Below, piece after piece: positions 1-8,580 of a stretch of DNA of 54,993 nt. Position 1 is the first letter of the stretch, and the number at the start of each line of letters is the position of its first letter. The notes under the pieces are model-generated. The model was not told the origin of the DNA. It made no database searches and worked only from the letters and a program-made list of their open reading frames with translations. The translations under genes and the position numbers were made by a program. Source of the DNA: JAYZDF01 sp036337945 (GTDB lineage Bacteria; Myxococcota; Kuafuiibacteriia; Kuafuiibacteriales; Kuafuiibacteriaceae); contig JAYZDF010000053.1 of NCBI GenBank assembly GCA_036337945.1, positions 1 to 54,993 on the forward strand, in the 5' to 3' direction.

Positions 1-1
1 G

Positions 2-517
2 TCTCAGCCACATGGAAGAGGTTTGCGCGAGGCCGGTGAGGACCTTCCGAGAATCCAAAATTTATCGACGATGATAGATCGAGTAGCCAACCGCTACGAT
101 ATTCCTCCGTCTATTCTCGCTGGGATTGTGAGCCGAGAAACGCGAGGGCGTAATGTCATTGGAGACAATGGTCATGGCCACGGGCTCGCCCAGGTAGACA
201 GCGGGTCATTTGGCCAATGGACTCGAAATTGGAGAGCCTCGGGTATGCCTGCTGAGGAAGGTCTCCGAAAAGGTGCGGAAATTTTTGCGAATAAGCGCGA
301 GTATCTCCGCAACAGGTTCCCCCAGCTCACACCTGATGAACTCATGACAGCAACACTGTCTGCTTACAATGCTGGCGAGGGAGCGGTAGGACGCGCTCTT
401 CAGCGAGGGGTGTCTGCGGATTCTGTGACGACCGGCAAAGATTACGCGAGAGATGTACTGAACCGTGCTTCCGTGTTTGCGAATCAGCTACCGCATTGGA
501 TGCCCGGGAATGTGTAG
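2..517 (+). CDS. Goose-type lysozyme-like peptidoglycan hydrolase, 5'-truncated by the window edge
   Basis: This is the C-terminal part of a GH23 goose-lysozyme-like enzyme, expected to cleave the MurNAc-GlcNAc glycan backbone. The frame is open from base 2 without a convincing start (only a TTG at 23), so the gene begins upstream of the window. The visible part has the family core: a Ser-Arg-Glu motif carrying the likely catalytic Glu, then Gly-Asp-Asn-Gly-His-Gly-His-Gly-Leu-Ala-Gln-Val-Asp, then a Ser-Ala-Tyr-Asn-Ala-Gly-Glu-Gly motif. It is a close paralogue of the C-terminal half of the next gene over its whole visible length, so a peptidoglycan-binding module probably lies upstream, outside the window. 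It ends 44 bp before the next start, suggesting one transcript for all three hydrolases. Confidence 0.8.
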   Translation, partial: SQPHGRGLREAGEDLPRIQNLSTMIDRVANRYDIPPSILAGIVSRETRGRNVIGDNGHGHGLAQVDSGSFGQWTRNWRASGMPAEEGLRKGAEIFANKREYLRNRFPQLTPDELMTATLSAYNAGEGAVGRALQRGVSADSVTTGKDYARDVLNRASVFANQLPHWMPGNV

Positions 518-561
518 AAGAAGGATTCTCAGGGGCAATCGGTTAACAGAGGAGAGCAGCA

Positions 562-1548
562 ATGGTTAATATAGTAAACCTACCACCACCGCCACCCGCG
601 ATAGTGACAAATCATTCGACGGAAACGAAAGCAAACGAGAATCGACTTAACCTGTTTGAATCACCTGTAAGCCTCGGTTCGAAAAATGATCAGGTTAAAG
701 CTCTTCAAGAGAAACTCCAAAAGCTTGGCTATTTGCGTGGGCCTAGCGATGGGAAGTTCGGTCGAGATACTGAATTAGCACTGAGAAGCTTTCAACGAGT
801 TAATGGGCTACCGGAAAATGGAGTTTTAGGACCACGTACGATCGCTGCCATTAAGCGAATGCCCGTCAGTTATGATTCAAAGTTGTTTGCGATGTCTAAT
901 TATGCTCACTTGCTCGAGGCCAATACAGAGGGAAACAACAGTCAACCTTTGGTCATGAACGCGGTATCCGTTCGTTTTCCTGAGGTCTTGGTCACTAATG
1001 CGGCGATCGCAAATCCTAAGAACAAAGTTCCTTTTGCCCCGCTTGACGCGAGCGCACGACGCAAAGCAACCGAGGACTTAGGTCGAATAGGCATGCTAGC
1101 ACCTATGATTTCTCGCATAGCAACGCGCTACGATATCCCTCCAGCGATTCTCGCAGCAATAGTTAGTCGCGAATCAAGGGGGAGAAATGTGATTGGCGAT
1201 AACGGCTACGGGCACGGATTAGCTCAGGTTGATAGCGGCTCTTTTCTTGAGTGGACACGACGATGGCGAGCCTCTGGTAAGCCCGCGGAAGAAGGGCTTC
1301 GCAAAGGGGCAGAAATATTTGCGAACAAGAGATCTTTTCTGAGGGGGAGGTTTTCGAGTTTGACAAGCGATCAACTGACAGCAGCGACGCTGTCTTCGTA
1401 CAACGCGGGGGAAGGAACGGTTGCATGGGCTCTTCGTCGAGGAGTTTCTCCGGATAGTTATACTACAGGAAAAAACTACTCACGAGACGTGCTCAATCGC
1501 GCAGCGGTATTCGCGGAGAAGTTCCCACAGTGGAGCTCAAACAATTGA
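562..1548 (+). CDS. Peptidoglycan-binding domain plus goose-type lysozyme-like hydrolase
   Basis: Predicted 328-residue muralytic enzyme. Residues about 35-98 form a PG_binding_1 repeat (Gln-Val-Lys-Ala-Leu-Gln, then Asp-Gly-Lys-Phe-Gly and Leu-Arg-Ser-Phe-Gln motifs). Residues about 165-325 form a GH23 goose-lysozyme-like domain with the probable catalytic Glu204 in Ser-Arg-Glu-Ser and the Asp-Asn-Gly-Tyr-Gly-His-Gly motif after it. The start is supported by GAGGAGA upstream. There is no signal peptide, lipobox or membrane segment; the N-terminus is Met-Val-Asn-Ile-Val-Asn-Leu followed by prolines, nearly the same as in the next gene. How it reaches the wall is unknown: non-Sec export, or release by lysis as for phage endolysins. 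It lies between two other wall-hydrolase genes on the same strand. Confidence 0.85.
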   Translation: MVNIVNLPPPPPAIVTNHSTETKANENRLNLFESPVSLGSKNDQVKALQEKLQKLGYLRGPSDGKFGRDTELALRSFQRVNGLPENGVLGPRTIAAIKRMPVSYDSKLFAMSNYAHLLEANTEGNNSQPLVMNAVSVRFPEVLVTNAAIANPKNKVPFAPLDASARRKATEDLGRIGMLAPMISRIATRYDIPPAILAAIVSRESRGRNVIGDNGYGHGLAQVDSGSFLEWTRRWRASGKPAEEGLRKGAEIFANKRSFLRGRFSSLTSDQLTAATLSSYNAGEGTVAWALRRGVSPDSYTTGKNYSRDVLNRAAVFAEKFPQWSSNN

Positions 1549-1590
1549 ATTCTCTCTAAATGAGAGCGTGAAAAAAAGGGGATAAGGATA

Positions 1591-2463
1591 ATGGTTCAAC
1601 CAGTAAATTTGCCGCCACCACCGGCCGTAGTGAACACAGATGCCTCAGAAGCAGGATCAAGTGTCTATCAATTGAATCCACAAGCCGCGGCAATGAGCGA
1701 GGGTTCGAGAGGACTTCAGGTAAAGGCGTTACAAAAAAAATTGACTGGCTTAGGATATCGAGCGGGTCCCATTGATGGAGATTTTGGTGCACTCACTACG
1801 CAGGCCGTCCGCGGTTTCCAGCGAGCGAATGGCCTATCTGTCGATGGGATTGCGGGACGCCAAACCATTTCGGCTCTATTGCGTATGCAAAATAGTTCGC
1901 ACGGTGATGCTTTCGAAATGTCATCGCGACCCAATACCGCAACGGGCAATTCAAACCGAAGTACAGTCTCACCGCCAGTCGTTAGCGCGATTGAACCGAA
2001 TAGAGCGACGACCAATCTTACGGGGCGACTACATGCCTGGTATCAAAATCCATCAAATTTTCGATCTGTGAGAAACTCGATTCGCGGTACACGAAATATG
2101 TGCGCAAACTATATCACGACGGCCATGGAGAAAAGCGGAGTACTCAATATCCCTAGAACTGCGACCTATGTCGGCTTCGGTGATAATCATCGTAGTTCAG
2201 TGCGGATGTGGGCGCCTGCTCTGGCACGATACCTTGAAAGAGAAGAGGGCTGGCAGCGAGTTTACGGTATCCGCTCAATGAAACCCGGAGATGTCTTGTT
2301 CACGAATGGTCGCGAAGGCACTTATAACCACGTGATGATGCTTGATAGCTGGGTGGATAAGGCCAACGGAATTGCCAGGGTTACTGACAATCAAGGATTT
2401 GCATATCAACGGAATTTGTTTGGAGGGTCGAAGAGTCCCGTCTCGTACGCTCTTCGCAAGTAG
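1591..2463 (+). CDS. Peptidoglycan-binding domain plus CHAP/NlpC-like cysteine amidase or peptidase
   Basis: Predicted 290-residue peptidoglycan hydrolase. Residues about 35-97 are a PG_binding_1 module (Gly-Leu-Gln-Val-Lys-Ala-Leu-Gln, Asp-Gly-Asp-Phe-Gly). The C-terminal domain (about 150-290) looks like a papain-fold CHAP/NlpC-type hydrolase: likely nucleophile Cys171 in Asn-Met-Cys-Ala-Asn-Tyr, a Lys-Pro-Gly-Asp-Val-Leu-Phe strand, His247 in Tyr-Asn-His-Val-Met-Met, and a Thr-Asp-Asn-Gln stretch at 265-268 that could supply the third residue. The start has a GGGGATAAGGAT Shine-Dalgarno region. As in the preceding gene there is no Sec signal, and the N-terminus carries the same Asn-Leu-Pro-Pro-Pro-Pro tag. 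Cleavage of the peptide stem or crosslink would complement the glycan cleavage of its neighbours. The exact bond is not readable from sequence. Confidence 0.75.
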   Translation: MVQPVNLPPPPAVVNTDASEAGSSVYQLNPQAAAMSEGSRGLQVKALQKKLTGLGYRAGPIDGDFGALTTQAVRGFQRANGLSVDGIAGRQTISALLRMQNSSHGDAFEMSSRPNTATGNSNRSTVSPPVVSAIEPNRATTNLTGRLHAWYQNPSNFRSVRNSIRGTRNMCANYITTAMEKSGVLNIPRTATYVGFGDNHRSSVRMWAPALARYLEREEGWQRVYGIRSMKPGDVLFTNGREGTYNHVMMLDSWVDKANGIARVTDNQGFAYQRNLFGGSKSPVSYALRK

Positions 2464-2472
2464 ACTTGTAGG

Positions 2473-3870
2473 CTATTGTTCTTTGAGAGCGGTGATGAGG
2501 CCTAGAATGGCTTTCTTACCGTCTCCAAACAACATCAGTGTATTGTCAGCGGCAAACAGCGGATTAGGAATTCCTGCATATCCGTGGCTAAGTGAGCGTT
2601 TGATGACTACAACCGTCCGTGCTTTATCTACGTCGAGAATAGGCATGCCGGCGATTGGGCTTTTCGGGTCAGTTCGTGCCACAGGATTCACAACATCGTT
2701 CGCACCAATAACGAGTACAACGTCTGTTTGCTCAAATTCTGAATTGGCTTGCTCCATTTCAATCAATTTGTCGTAGGAGACATCTGCTTCAGCGAGTAGC
2801 ACGTTCATATGACCAGGCATACGACCTGCGACGGGATGAATCGCGAAGTCGACCTCCACGCCTTTTTCTTCAAGAAGGTTGGCAAGGTCTCTCACAGCGT
2901 GTTGCCCCTGAGAAACCGCAAGACCGTAACCAGGAACAATAGATACTTTCGACGCTGTATCGAAAAGCATGGCAACTTCGTCAGGAGAGGACGAGGTTAC
3001 TCTTCCGGTGTAAATATCCTCTTCACCATCTGCGCCACCTTCAGCAGCTTCCATCGTTCCGAAAAGGACGTTGACCAGCGAACGATTCATCGCGACGCAC
3101 ATAATTTGGGTCAGAATGAGGCCCGAGGCTCCCACGAGAGAACCCGCAATAATCAAAACATTGTTATTGAGAACAAAACCAGTCGCAGATGCTGCGAGAC
3201 CAGAATATGAGTTCAACAATGCAATGACCACTGGCATATCAGCACCACCGATCGGAATGGTGAGCAGAACGCCCAGCAAGCCAGCAACAGCCAACAAAGC
3301 CCAGTAGGACATTATCTGCGAGGGCTCCATGACGACATAAACGCAAAGGCCGATGCTTGCGAGTCCGAGAAGAGCATTAAGCGGTTTTTGACCAGGGAAA
3401 TTCACCGCGTTACCGCTGATGATTCCTTTTAGTTTGCCGAATGCGATGAAACTACCTGTAAAAGTAACGGCGCCGATGAGGCCCGATACAACAGTTGAAA
3501 CAGTGAATTGATAATTCGCTAATTGCTCACCGTTTCCAGAGATCGCATTAAGAAGCGCCGCGCCTGCAACGAGAGAAGATGCAATACCGCCAAACCCGTT
3601 GAAAGCCGCAACAAGTTCAGGCATCGAAGTCATTTCAACTTTTTTCGCTAAGACCGCACCAATCAAACCACCAACGGCAAGTCCGGCGATAATCAGTTGA
3701 TAGTCGACAATTTCTTTACTGATTAGAGTAACCACGACGGCGATTAGCATAGCAACAGCGCCAAGGCGGTTACCTCTCACAGCGGTTCGTGGGTGCGTGA
3801 GTCCTTTTAGACCGAGGATAAAAAGGACGGAAGATACGAGATAAGCAACGTTAATGATTGTACTTTGCAT
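2473..3870 (-). CDS. pntB: NAD(P) transhydrogenase subunit beta (PntB)
   Basis: This is the beta subunit of the proton-translocating transhydrogenase of the inner membrane, which uses the proton gradient to drive hydride transfer from NADH to NADP+. The N-terminal half (about 1-270) is a series of hydrophobic helices forming most of the proton channel. The C-terminal part (about 290-465) is the NADP(H)-binding domain III, with Gly-Tyr-Gly-Leu-Ala-Val-Ser-Gln, His-Pro-Val-Ala-Gly-Arg-Met-Pro-Gly-His, Gly-Ala-Asn-Asp-Val-Val-Asn-Pro and Lys-Arg-Ser-Leu-Ser-His-Gly-Tyr-Ala-Gly. Length (465) is normal. It follows pntAB by 3 bp in one operon and converges with the hydrolase gene ending at 2463, with no clear terminator in the 9-bp gap. 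Confidence 0.95.
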   Translation of the reverse strand: MQSTIINVAYLVSSVLFILGLKGLTHPRTAVRGNRLGAVAMLIAVVVTLISKEIVDYQLIIAGLAVGGLIGAVLAKKVEMTSMPELVAAFNGFGGIASSLVAGAALLNAISGNGEQLANYQFTVSTVVSGLIGAVTFTGSFIAFGKLKGIISGNAVNFPGQKPLNALLGLASIGLCVYVVMEPSQIMSYWALLAVAGLLGVLLTIPIGGADMPVVIALLNSYSGLAASATGFVLNNNVLIIAGSLVGASGLILTQIMCVAMNRSLVNVLFGTMEAAEGGADGEEDIYTGRVTSSSPDEVAMLFDTASKVSIVPGYGLAVSQGQHAVRDLANLLEEKGVEVDFAIHPVAGRMPGHMNVLLAEADVSYDKLIEMEQANSEFEQTDVVLVIGANDVVNPVARTDPKSPIAGMPILDVDKARTVVVIKRSLSHGYAGIPNPLFAADNTLMLFGDGKKAILGLITALKEQ

Positions 3871-3873
3871 GGC

Positions 3874-4158
3874 TTAATTCTTCCTCTTGAACATTTCAAG
3901 CATTCGATTCGTGACCATAAAGCCGCCGACAACATTAATGGTTGCAAATACTAATGCCACCATACCGAGTATCGTGGTCATGTTCTTATCTGCTGATACA
4001 CCGGACAGGAGTATCGCCCCCGCAATTGTGATTCCAGACACTGCGTTAGAGCCCGACATCAGTGGAGTGTGTAGGGTTGGTGGAATCTTAGTGATAATTT
4101 CAAAGCCCACAAATACTGCGAGCACAAATACGGTCAGGCCGGTTACTAACATTTCCAT
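3874..4158 (-). CDS. pntAB: NAD(P) transhydrogenase subunit alpha part 2 (PntAB)
   Basis: A small 94-residue membrane subunit that supplies the remaining helices of the transhydrogenase proton channel. It has three hydrophobic stretches and the motif Pro-Leu-Met-Ser-Gly-Ser-Asn-Ala-Val-Ser-Gly-Ile, typical of the alpha-subunit membrane part. In E. coli this segment is fused to the NAD-binding domain; here it is a separate gene, as in Rhodospirillum-type three-subunit enzymes. It begins 2 bp after the pntAA stop and ends 3 bp before pntB, so translation is probably coupled. Confidence 0.93.
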   Translation of the reverse strand: MEMLVTGLTVFVLAVFVGFEIITKIPPTLHTPLMSGSNAVSGITIAGAILLSGVSADKNMTTILGMVALVFATINVVGGFMVTNRMLEMFKRKN

Positions 4159-4160
4159 GA

Positions 4161-5333
4161 TTATTCCTCACTCTCCGCTTGGGGTTCGAGTAGCCCCTTG
4201 ATTCGTTCGTGTACGACATCGCCGCCCCGGGAAACAAGCGTTCCTGCGGTGACTTCATCTTCCATATCAATATTGAGTTCGCCTTCTTTGACCAGACTTT
4301 TCAGTAGAGTGGTTATGTTACGAGAGTACATTTGACTAGCGTGGTTTGGGATGGTCGCGGGCAAATTGGTTGGTCCGAGAATGACGACTCCATTGTAATC
4401 GACTCGCTCGTCGGCCTTCGTTAGTTCGCAATTACCTCCGCGTTCCGCGGCAAGGTCTACAATCACTGAACCGGGAGCCATTTTGTCCACCATGTCTGTG
4501 GTAATCAAAATAGGTGACTTTTTCCCTGGTATAGCTGCAGTAGTGACGACTACGTCACTGTTGGAGACGACACGGGTCATAACTTCGCGTTGTTTTCGGT
4601 AGAAGTCTTCGCCAAGCTCTGTAGCGTATCCACCTTTATCTTCTGCACCGTCGTCGGTCTCCAACTCAAGTTCTACGAATTTCGCACCGAGACTTTCACA
4701 TTGCTCTTTGACAGCAGGTCGAACGTCGTATGCTTCAACCACCGAACCAAGTCTTTTCGCCGTAGCGATGGCCTGCAGTCCAGCAACACCTGCACCGATA
4801 ATGAACACTCTCGATGGCTTAACCATCCCCGCAGCCGTCATCAGCATTGGGAAGATTTTTCGAGATTCACTCGCGCCGAGAAGTACAGCTTTGTAGCCTG
4901 CGATCGTCGCCATGGAAGATAATGCATCCATACTTTGCGCGCGTGAAATACGAGGAATCATCTCCATAGAAAAAGCCATCACGCCCTTTTCGGCGAGCTT
5001 TTTCGCAGACTCTGGCTCTCCGAGGGGGTCCGATAGTCCAATGACGACTTGGTCAGATTTGAAATGCTCGAGGTCTTGCTGTCCCTCATTCTTGTTTGCG
5101 CCCAGGCTTCGTACTTGAACAACGATATCAGCCTGTGAAAGAAGTTCTCCACGATTCTCGACGATGGTTGCGCCTTTGTCAGCGTAATCTTGGTCTGAGA
5201 ATCCTGCAGCTTCTCCTGCGCCTTTTTGGACGAGGATTTCTAGTTTTGCTTTGCCGAGGGATGATATGTCCCCGGGGATCAACGCAACGCGTCGTTCTCC
5301 AGGAAATGTCTCGGTAGGTACGGCCACTTTCAT
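4161..5333 (-). CDS. pntAA: NAD(P) transhydrogenase subunit alpha part 1 (PntAA)
   Basis: The soluble NAD(H)-binding domain I of proton-translocating transhydrogenase. It opens with Met-Lys-Val-Ala-Val-Pro-Thr-Glu, the usual family start, and carries the Rossmann motif Gly-Ala-Gly-Val-Ala-Gly-Leu-Gln-Ala followed by Glu-Ala-Tyr-Asp-Val-Arg; Ile-Pro-Gly-Lys-Lys-Ser-Pro and Val-Asp-Leu-Ala-Ala-Glu-Arg-Gly-Gly-Asn also fit. The frame could start 45 bp further upstream (5378), but that would add 15 residues not typical of the family, so ATG 5333 is chosen (390 residues). First gene of pntAA-pntAB-pntB. Supplying NADPH fits the lipid and envelope biosynthesis seen nearby, which is an inference. 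Confidence 0.95.
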   Translation of the reverse strand: MKVAVPTETFPGERRVALIPGDISSLGKAKLEILVQKGAGEAAGFSDQDYADKGATIVENRGELLSQADIVVQVRSLGANKNEGQQDLEHFKSDQVVIGLSDPLGEPESAKKLAEKGVMAFSMEMIPRISRAQSMDALSSMATIAGYKAVLLGASESRKIFPMLMTAAGMVKPSRVFIIGAGVAGLQAIATAKRLGSVVEAYDVRPAVKEQCESLGAKFVELELETDDGAEDKGGYATELGEDFYRKQREVMTRVVSNSDVVVTTAAIPGKKSPILITTDMVDKMAPGSVIVDLAAERGGNCELTKADERVDYNGVVILGPTNLPATIPNHASQMYSRNITTLLKSLVKEGELNIDMEDEVTAGTLVSRGGDVVHERIKGLLEPQAESEE

Positions 5334-5516
5334 TGGTGTCTCGCGCGAACCATGTGCACAGGTTGGAGTCATTGTCATCTGCCGGGTGACAGGTCCAGAA
5401 CAGAAATCTGCTGACTACTCGGGTATGCCCGTCATTTCAAATGCTTCGCACGAGCTATTTAGCCATATTTGTAGTCTGCTGGTGACGATGTAAACAAGCT
5501 TAGATATAGCTGCAGC

Positions 5517-6098
5517 GTGGATTATTTCTCGGTTGATGTCGAAAGTTCGGGTCCGGTTCCTGGAATTCATAACCTCTTGTCGATCGGTGTCACTCACGTT
5601 CGCCGCCGCGACGGTAAATATCAGGTTTTCGACGATTTTTATTGTGAGCTCAAACCCATTTTCGACGGTTTTGTACCAGGTGCGATGAGAATTCACGGTC
5701 TTGACGCCGAAAAGCTCAAACTTGAAGGGTTAGAACCAGAGACAGCGATGAAGCGTTTCGCCGAGTGGGTGAACGCTCGAAAAAAGTCCTCGAAGGACCG
5801 ACCTGTTTTTGTTGCGCACAATGCGCCCTTCGATTGGATGCAATGTGCTTTCTATTTTGAGTTTACTGGTGTCAAGAACCCATTCGGACACTCTGCTTTG
5901 GACACAAAGGCACTGGCGATGGGAAAACTTGATATTTCATGGGTTGAGACGAGTCTTAAGAATGTCTCGGAGCTGCTGGAACAAGTGCCTCAGCGCGACA
6001 AGTCGACCTTGCACCACGCAGGTCACGACGCCCGATATCAGGCCCTTGTGTTTGCCGAGTTGATGAATTTGTCCACGGGAGAAACGAAGAATGCTTAA
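5517..6098 (+). CDS. DnaQ-like 3'-5' exonuclease (DEDDh family)
   Basis: A 193-residue stand-alone exonuclease domain of the DnaQ/RNase T superfamily, which removes nucleotides from 3' ends with two metal ions. The acidic residues are visible: Asp7 and Glu9 in Ser-Val-Asp-Val-Glu, Asp106 in Ala-His-Asn-Ala-Pro-Phe-Asp, and His166 / Asp171 at the C-terminal motif, making it DEDDh type. It has no polymerase, helicase or BRCT domain, so it could be a proofreading-type, RNase T-like or oligoribonuclease-like enzyme. The start is GTG without a good Shine-Dalgarno. The 3' end overlaps the next gene by 8 bp. It is divergent from pntAA. Confidence 0.8.
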   Translation: MDYFSVDVESSGPVPGIHNLLSIGVTHVRRRDGKYQVFDDFYCELKPIFDGFVPGAMRIHGLDAEKLKLEGLEPETAMKRFAEWVNARKKSSKDRPVFVAHNAPFDWMQCAFYFEFTGVKNPFGHSALDTKALAMGKLDISWVETSLKNVSELLEQVPQRDKSTLHHAGHDARYQALVFAELMNLSTGETKNA

Positions 6099-6528
6099 AA
6101 TGGTCATTGGTGGAGGTGTCGGAGCAGTGGTTTTGCTCTTGGCTTGGCTTTTCGTGAGTGAGAATGCGCGAGCAAAGCAGGTTGACGACTGCGTAAGCCA
6201 CCTTGAAACGGTCCTCGCGAATCCAGCGGCTTCTCAAGAGTCCACGAAGCTACAGATTGGGCCGAGTCTTTTTGAGGATTTGAAAGGCAGCCCCAATGCG
6301 GAAGTCGCTTATGCCCGACCCAAAGATTCAAAATGGGCGCGCGTAGGCTTAGTGGTCGATTCAATACCTGGCCAGGATACCATCGCACCAAAGGGTAAAA
6401 AGTCCCGAGCATTATTTGGTTTGCTTCTCAACCTGGATCAATTACCCAACTGCCGGTTCGTTCGAGATTTTGAGGAAGGACCGTTTGGAAGTCACGGTCG
6501 AGACGGGCAACTATCCGTGCAGGAATGA
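6091..6528 (+). CDS. Small membrane-anchored protein of unknown function
   Basis: I do not recognise this 145-residue protein. It has one N-terminal hydrophobic segment (about residues 4-22, rich in Gly, Val and Leu) that could be an uncleaved anchor or a signal peptide, followed by a soluble domain of about 120 residues with two Cys (34 and about 120) that might pair if exported. The start overlaps the exonuclease gene by 8 bp, so the two are translationally coupled. It converges with the serine hydrolase gene, whose stop is 5 bp away. Confidence 0.6.
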   Translation: MLKMVIGGGVGAVVLLLAWLFVSENARAKQVDDCVSHLETVLANPAASQESTKLQIGPSLFEDLKGSPNAEVAYARPKDSKWARVGLVVDSIPGQDTIAPKGKKSRALFGLLLNLDQLPNCRFVRDFEEGPFGSHGRDGQLSVQE

Positions 6529-6533
6529 GTCCA

Positions 6534-7637
6534 TTACTCGGAGCGGCCTGTCACGACGGGGGCGTTTTGTAGTAATCCAGAGTCTAGTTCAGCGCAATCT
6601 TTCCATATGGCATCGTGGAGTTCCGGGCGGACCCGACGGATCAAATTATTTGAGCGGTTTGGCCACACTCTATTGGTAATGAATACTGCAATCAAAGCGG
6701 ACTTCGGCTCAATCCAAAGGCTACATCCGGTAAAGCCTAGGTGGCCTACGGACCATCTTGGCCAGTGTAGCCCAGCAGAACTTTTTGAGGGCGAAGGTGT
6801 GTCCCAACCAAGTGTGCGTGTAGAATTTGAAACTCGGCTTCGAGACCAAAGCCGCTGTACCGTACCTGGTTGCAAGAGGCAGTCGGTATAGCCGTGGAAC
6901 GACTTGACGAGATCTTCGGCAAGACGAAGAACACCAATCGCGTTTCCGAATAATCCAGCATGTCCTGCCGCCCCTCCCATTGCGCGAGCGTTTTCGTCAT
7001 GAACGAATCCGGGGCGTACATGCAGCTCACTTCCGGCGACCGGTGCAGAGACAGGAAAAAGTGGTAGGGCTGGTGGTCCGCGCCGGTCACGAAAGAAGAG
7101 TTGCGTACCGAGTAGGGCAAAAGAAGTCGATAACGGCTGCGAATAGATCGCCTCTAATGCAGCACCAAGCAGAATAAATCCCACATCACTATACTCTGCT
7201 TTGGTACCGGCGGGTCGGATTTGCTGAGTTTGACTTGCTTGCCTGATGATATGACGCCAAGCGTCCCAGCTTTCATGCGGTATTTCTGGAGGTAAATATT
7301 TATCGAATCGCATGTGCGCGGGAAAGCCAGTTGAGTGCTCCAGGGCGTGCCGTAGAGTGATACTTTCGTGTACGCCTGGAACAAACTTAGAAATAGGATC
7401 TTCTGGTTCACACAAACCCTGTTCCCAACCCCGAGCGAACAAAATACTCGTCGCGAGGACTTTTGTGAGTGACGCTAAATCATAATGTGTGTGATGAGTG
7501 ACAGGGGCCTCGCTCGAGCCCAAGTGACCAACACAGGCTGTCGTTATACGACGGCATTCCTTCGACACTGCGAGTTGGCCTCCTGGGTAAGCTCCTTCTT
7601 TTGCGCCTCTTGCGAAAACCCGAAGTGCCCTATCCAT
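6534..7637 (-). CDS. Beta-lactamase-fold serine hydrolase (class C / PBP4*-like)
   Basis: A 367-residue penicillin-recognising serine hydrolase. The three active-site motifs are visible: Ser56-Leu-Thr-Lys59 (SxxK), Tyr149-Ser-Asp151 (YxN equivalent) and His-Leu-Gly near residue 303 in place of Lys-Thr-Gly. Members act as D-amino-acid peptidases, esterases or true beta-lactamases; the substrate cannot be read here. There is no signal peptide, so it appears cytoplasmic. The start overlaps the stop of the LD-carboxypeptidase gene by 8 bp, and that pairing makes a murein-peptide recycling role more likely than antibiotic resistance. This last point is an inference from context. Confidence 0.8.
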   Translation of the reverse strand: MDRALRVFARGAKEGAYPGGQLAVSKECRRITTACVGHLGSSEAPVTHHTHYDLASLTKVLATSILFARGWEQGLCEPEDPISKFVPGVHESITLRHALEHSTGFPAHMRFDKYLPPEIPHESWDAWRHIIRQASQTQQIRPAGTKAEYSDVGFILLGAALEAIYSQPLSTSFALLGTQLFFRDRRGPPALPLFPVSAPVAGSELHVRPGFVHDENARAMGGAAGHAGLFGNAIGVLRLAEDLVKSFHGYTDCLLQPGTVQRLWSRSRVSNSTRTLGWDTPSPSKSSAGLHWPRWSVGHLGFTGCSLWIEPKSALIAVFITNRVWPNRSNNLIRRVRPELHDAIWKDCAELDSGLLQNAPVVTGRSE

Positions 7638-8535
7638 CTCTATTCACCACAAGCTTGCCTGTCGAATCGTTCGTTTCAATGAACGCGCGAGCTCCAAGTG
7701 GTATGGCTTGATTTATATGCCCATGCCCAAATGGTAGTCCATTGAGCACAGGTACGGAAACGTCGCCCAAAATATCTTCGAAGATGGATTGCAGGTTTGG
7801 TTCATTATCGTTTCTGGGCTCACAGTTATAAAATTCGCCCAATGCAATTCCTCGAACTCGTTTGAATACGCCCGCCAATCGTAAGTGTTGAAGGAGTCGG
7901 TCGATTCGGTAGACCGTTTCTCCGACATCTTCTAGAAGCAGGATAGAATCGTCTAATGGTGGCATGTAGGGTGTTCCAAGCAGCGGGGTAATGACCGATA
8001 AACAACCGCCTACAAGAATCCCATCGCATTTTCCTCGAACAATCGATGGCTTTGATGACTCGTACGTGAGCTGAGACCACTCGTTTCTGACAACCTCTTC
8101 AACTTGGCGTAGTTGGGGGGAGTCGAAGTTTGAGAGTTGTGTGACAACAGGTCCGTGAATACTCAGTCCGTTTGTTTCTTTCTGCACGAGGGCATGAAGT
8201 GCACAAATATCGGAAAATCCAACGATCAGCTTGTTGCTCGCTTTTAGCTTTTGGATATCGATTTTATCGATGATCCTATGCAGCCCGTAGCCGCCCCGAG
8301 CGGCCCAGATGCAATCGATCTCCTCATTTTCCAACATGCTGTGCAGAAGGCGAACTCGATGTGAATCGTCGCCCGCGAGATATCCTTGTTTTTTCCGCAA
8401 TCCTTCCGGTTCGACAATACCGAATCCTAAGTTTTTCAGTTTCGATAGACCATTTTGGTATCGGTCCTCTGGAAAGCTACTCGATGGCGCAAAAATTCCG
8501 ATGGTCTTAATGTTCCGAGGCTCAGTTTCAGTCAC
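7630..8535 (-). CDS. ldcA: Murein LD-carboxypeptidase (peptidase family S66, LdcA-like)
   Basis: A 301-residue S66 peptidase, expected to remove the terminal D-Ala from cytoplasmic murein tetrapeptides during wall recycling. The oxyanion strand Ala-Arg-Gly-Gly-Tyr-Gly is at 79-84. The likely nucleophile Ser108 sits in Val-Gly-Phe-Ser-Asp-Ile. The Glu of the triad lies in Leu-Glu-Asp-Val-Gly-Glu (202 or 206) and the His in Phe-Gly-His-Gly-His (271). The start is GTG. The self-immunity enzyme MccF shares the fold, but nothing around it suggests a microcin. A terminator-like hairpin lies about 50 bp upstream of the start in the same direction (see 8581-8640), so expression may be attenuated or the gene may have its own promoter in that short gap. 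Confidence 0.85.
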   Translation of the reverse strand: MTETEPRNIKTIGIFAPSSSFPEDRYQNGLSKLKNLGFGIVEPEGLRKKQGYLAGDDSHRVRLLHSMLENEEIDCIWAARGGYGLHRIIDKIDIQKLKASNKLIVGFSDICALHALVQKETNGLSIHGPVVTQLSNFDSPQLRQVEEVVRNEWSQLTYESSKPSIVRGKCDGILVGGCLSVITPLLGTPYMPPLDDSILLLEDVGETVYRIDRLLQHLRLAGVFKRVRGIALGEFYNCEPRNDNEPNLQSIFEDILGDVSVPVLNGLPFGHGHINQAIPLGARAFIETNDSTGKLVVNRDG

Positions 8536-8580
8536 GGCGGGAGTAGGGTAGCGCAGTTCTTATCCGATGTGGCAAGCCGA

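Noticed and set aside
1549..1590. CTCTC-N5-GAGAG hairpin followed by a run of A between two hydrolase genes as a terminator.
   Set aside because: The stem is only 5 bp and the downstream run is A on the plus strand, so no U-tract; the genes are probably co-transcribed.
7630..8535. S66 peptidase as a microcin-C immunity protein (MccF).
   Set aside because: No microcin biosynthesis genes nearby; the neighbour is a murein-type serine hydrolase.
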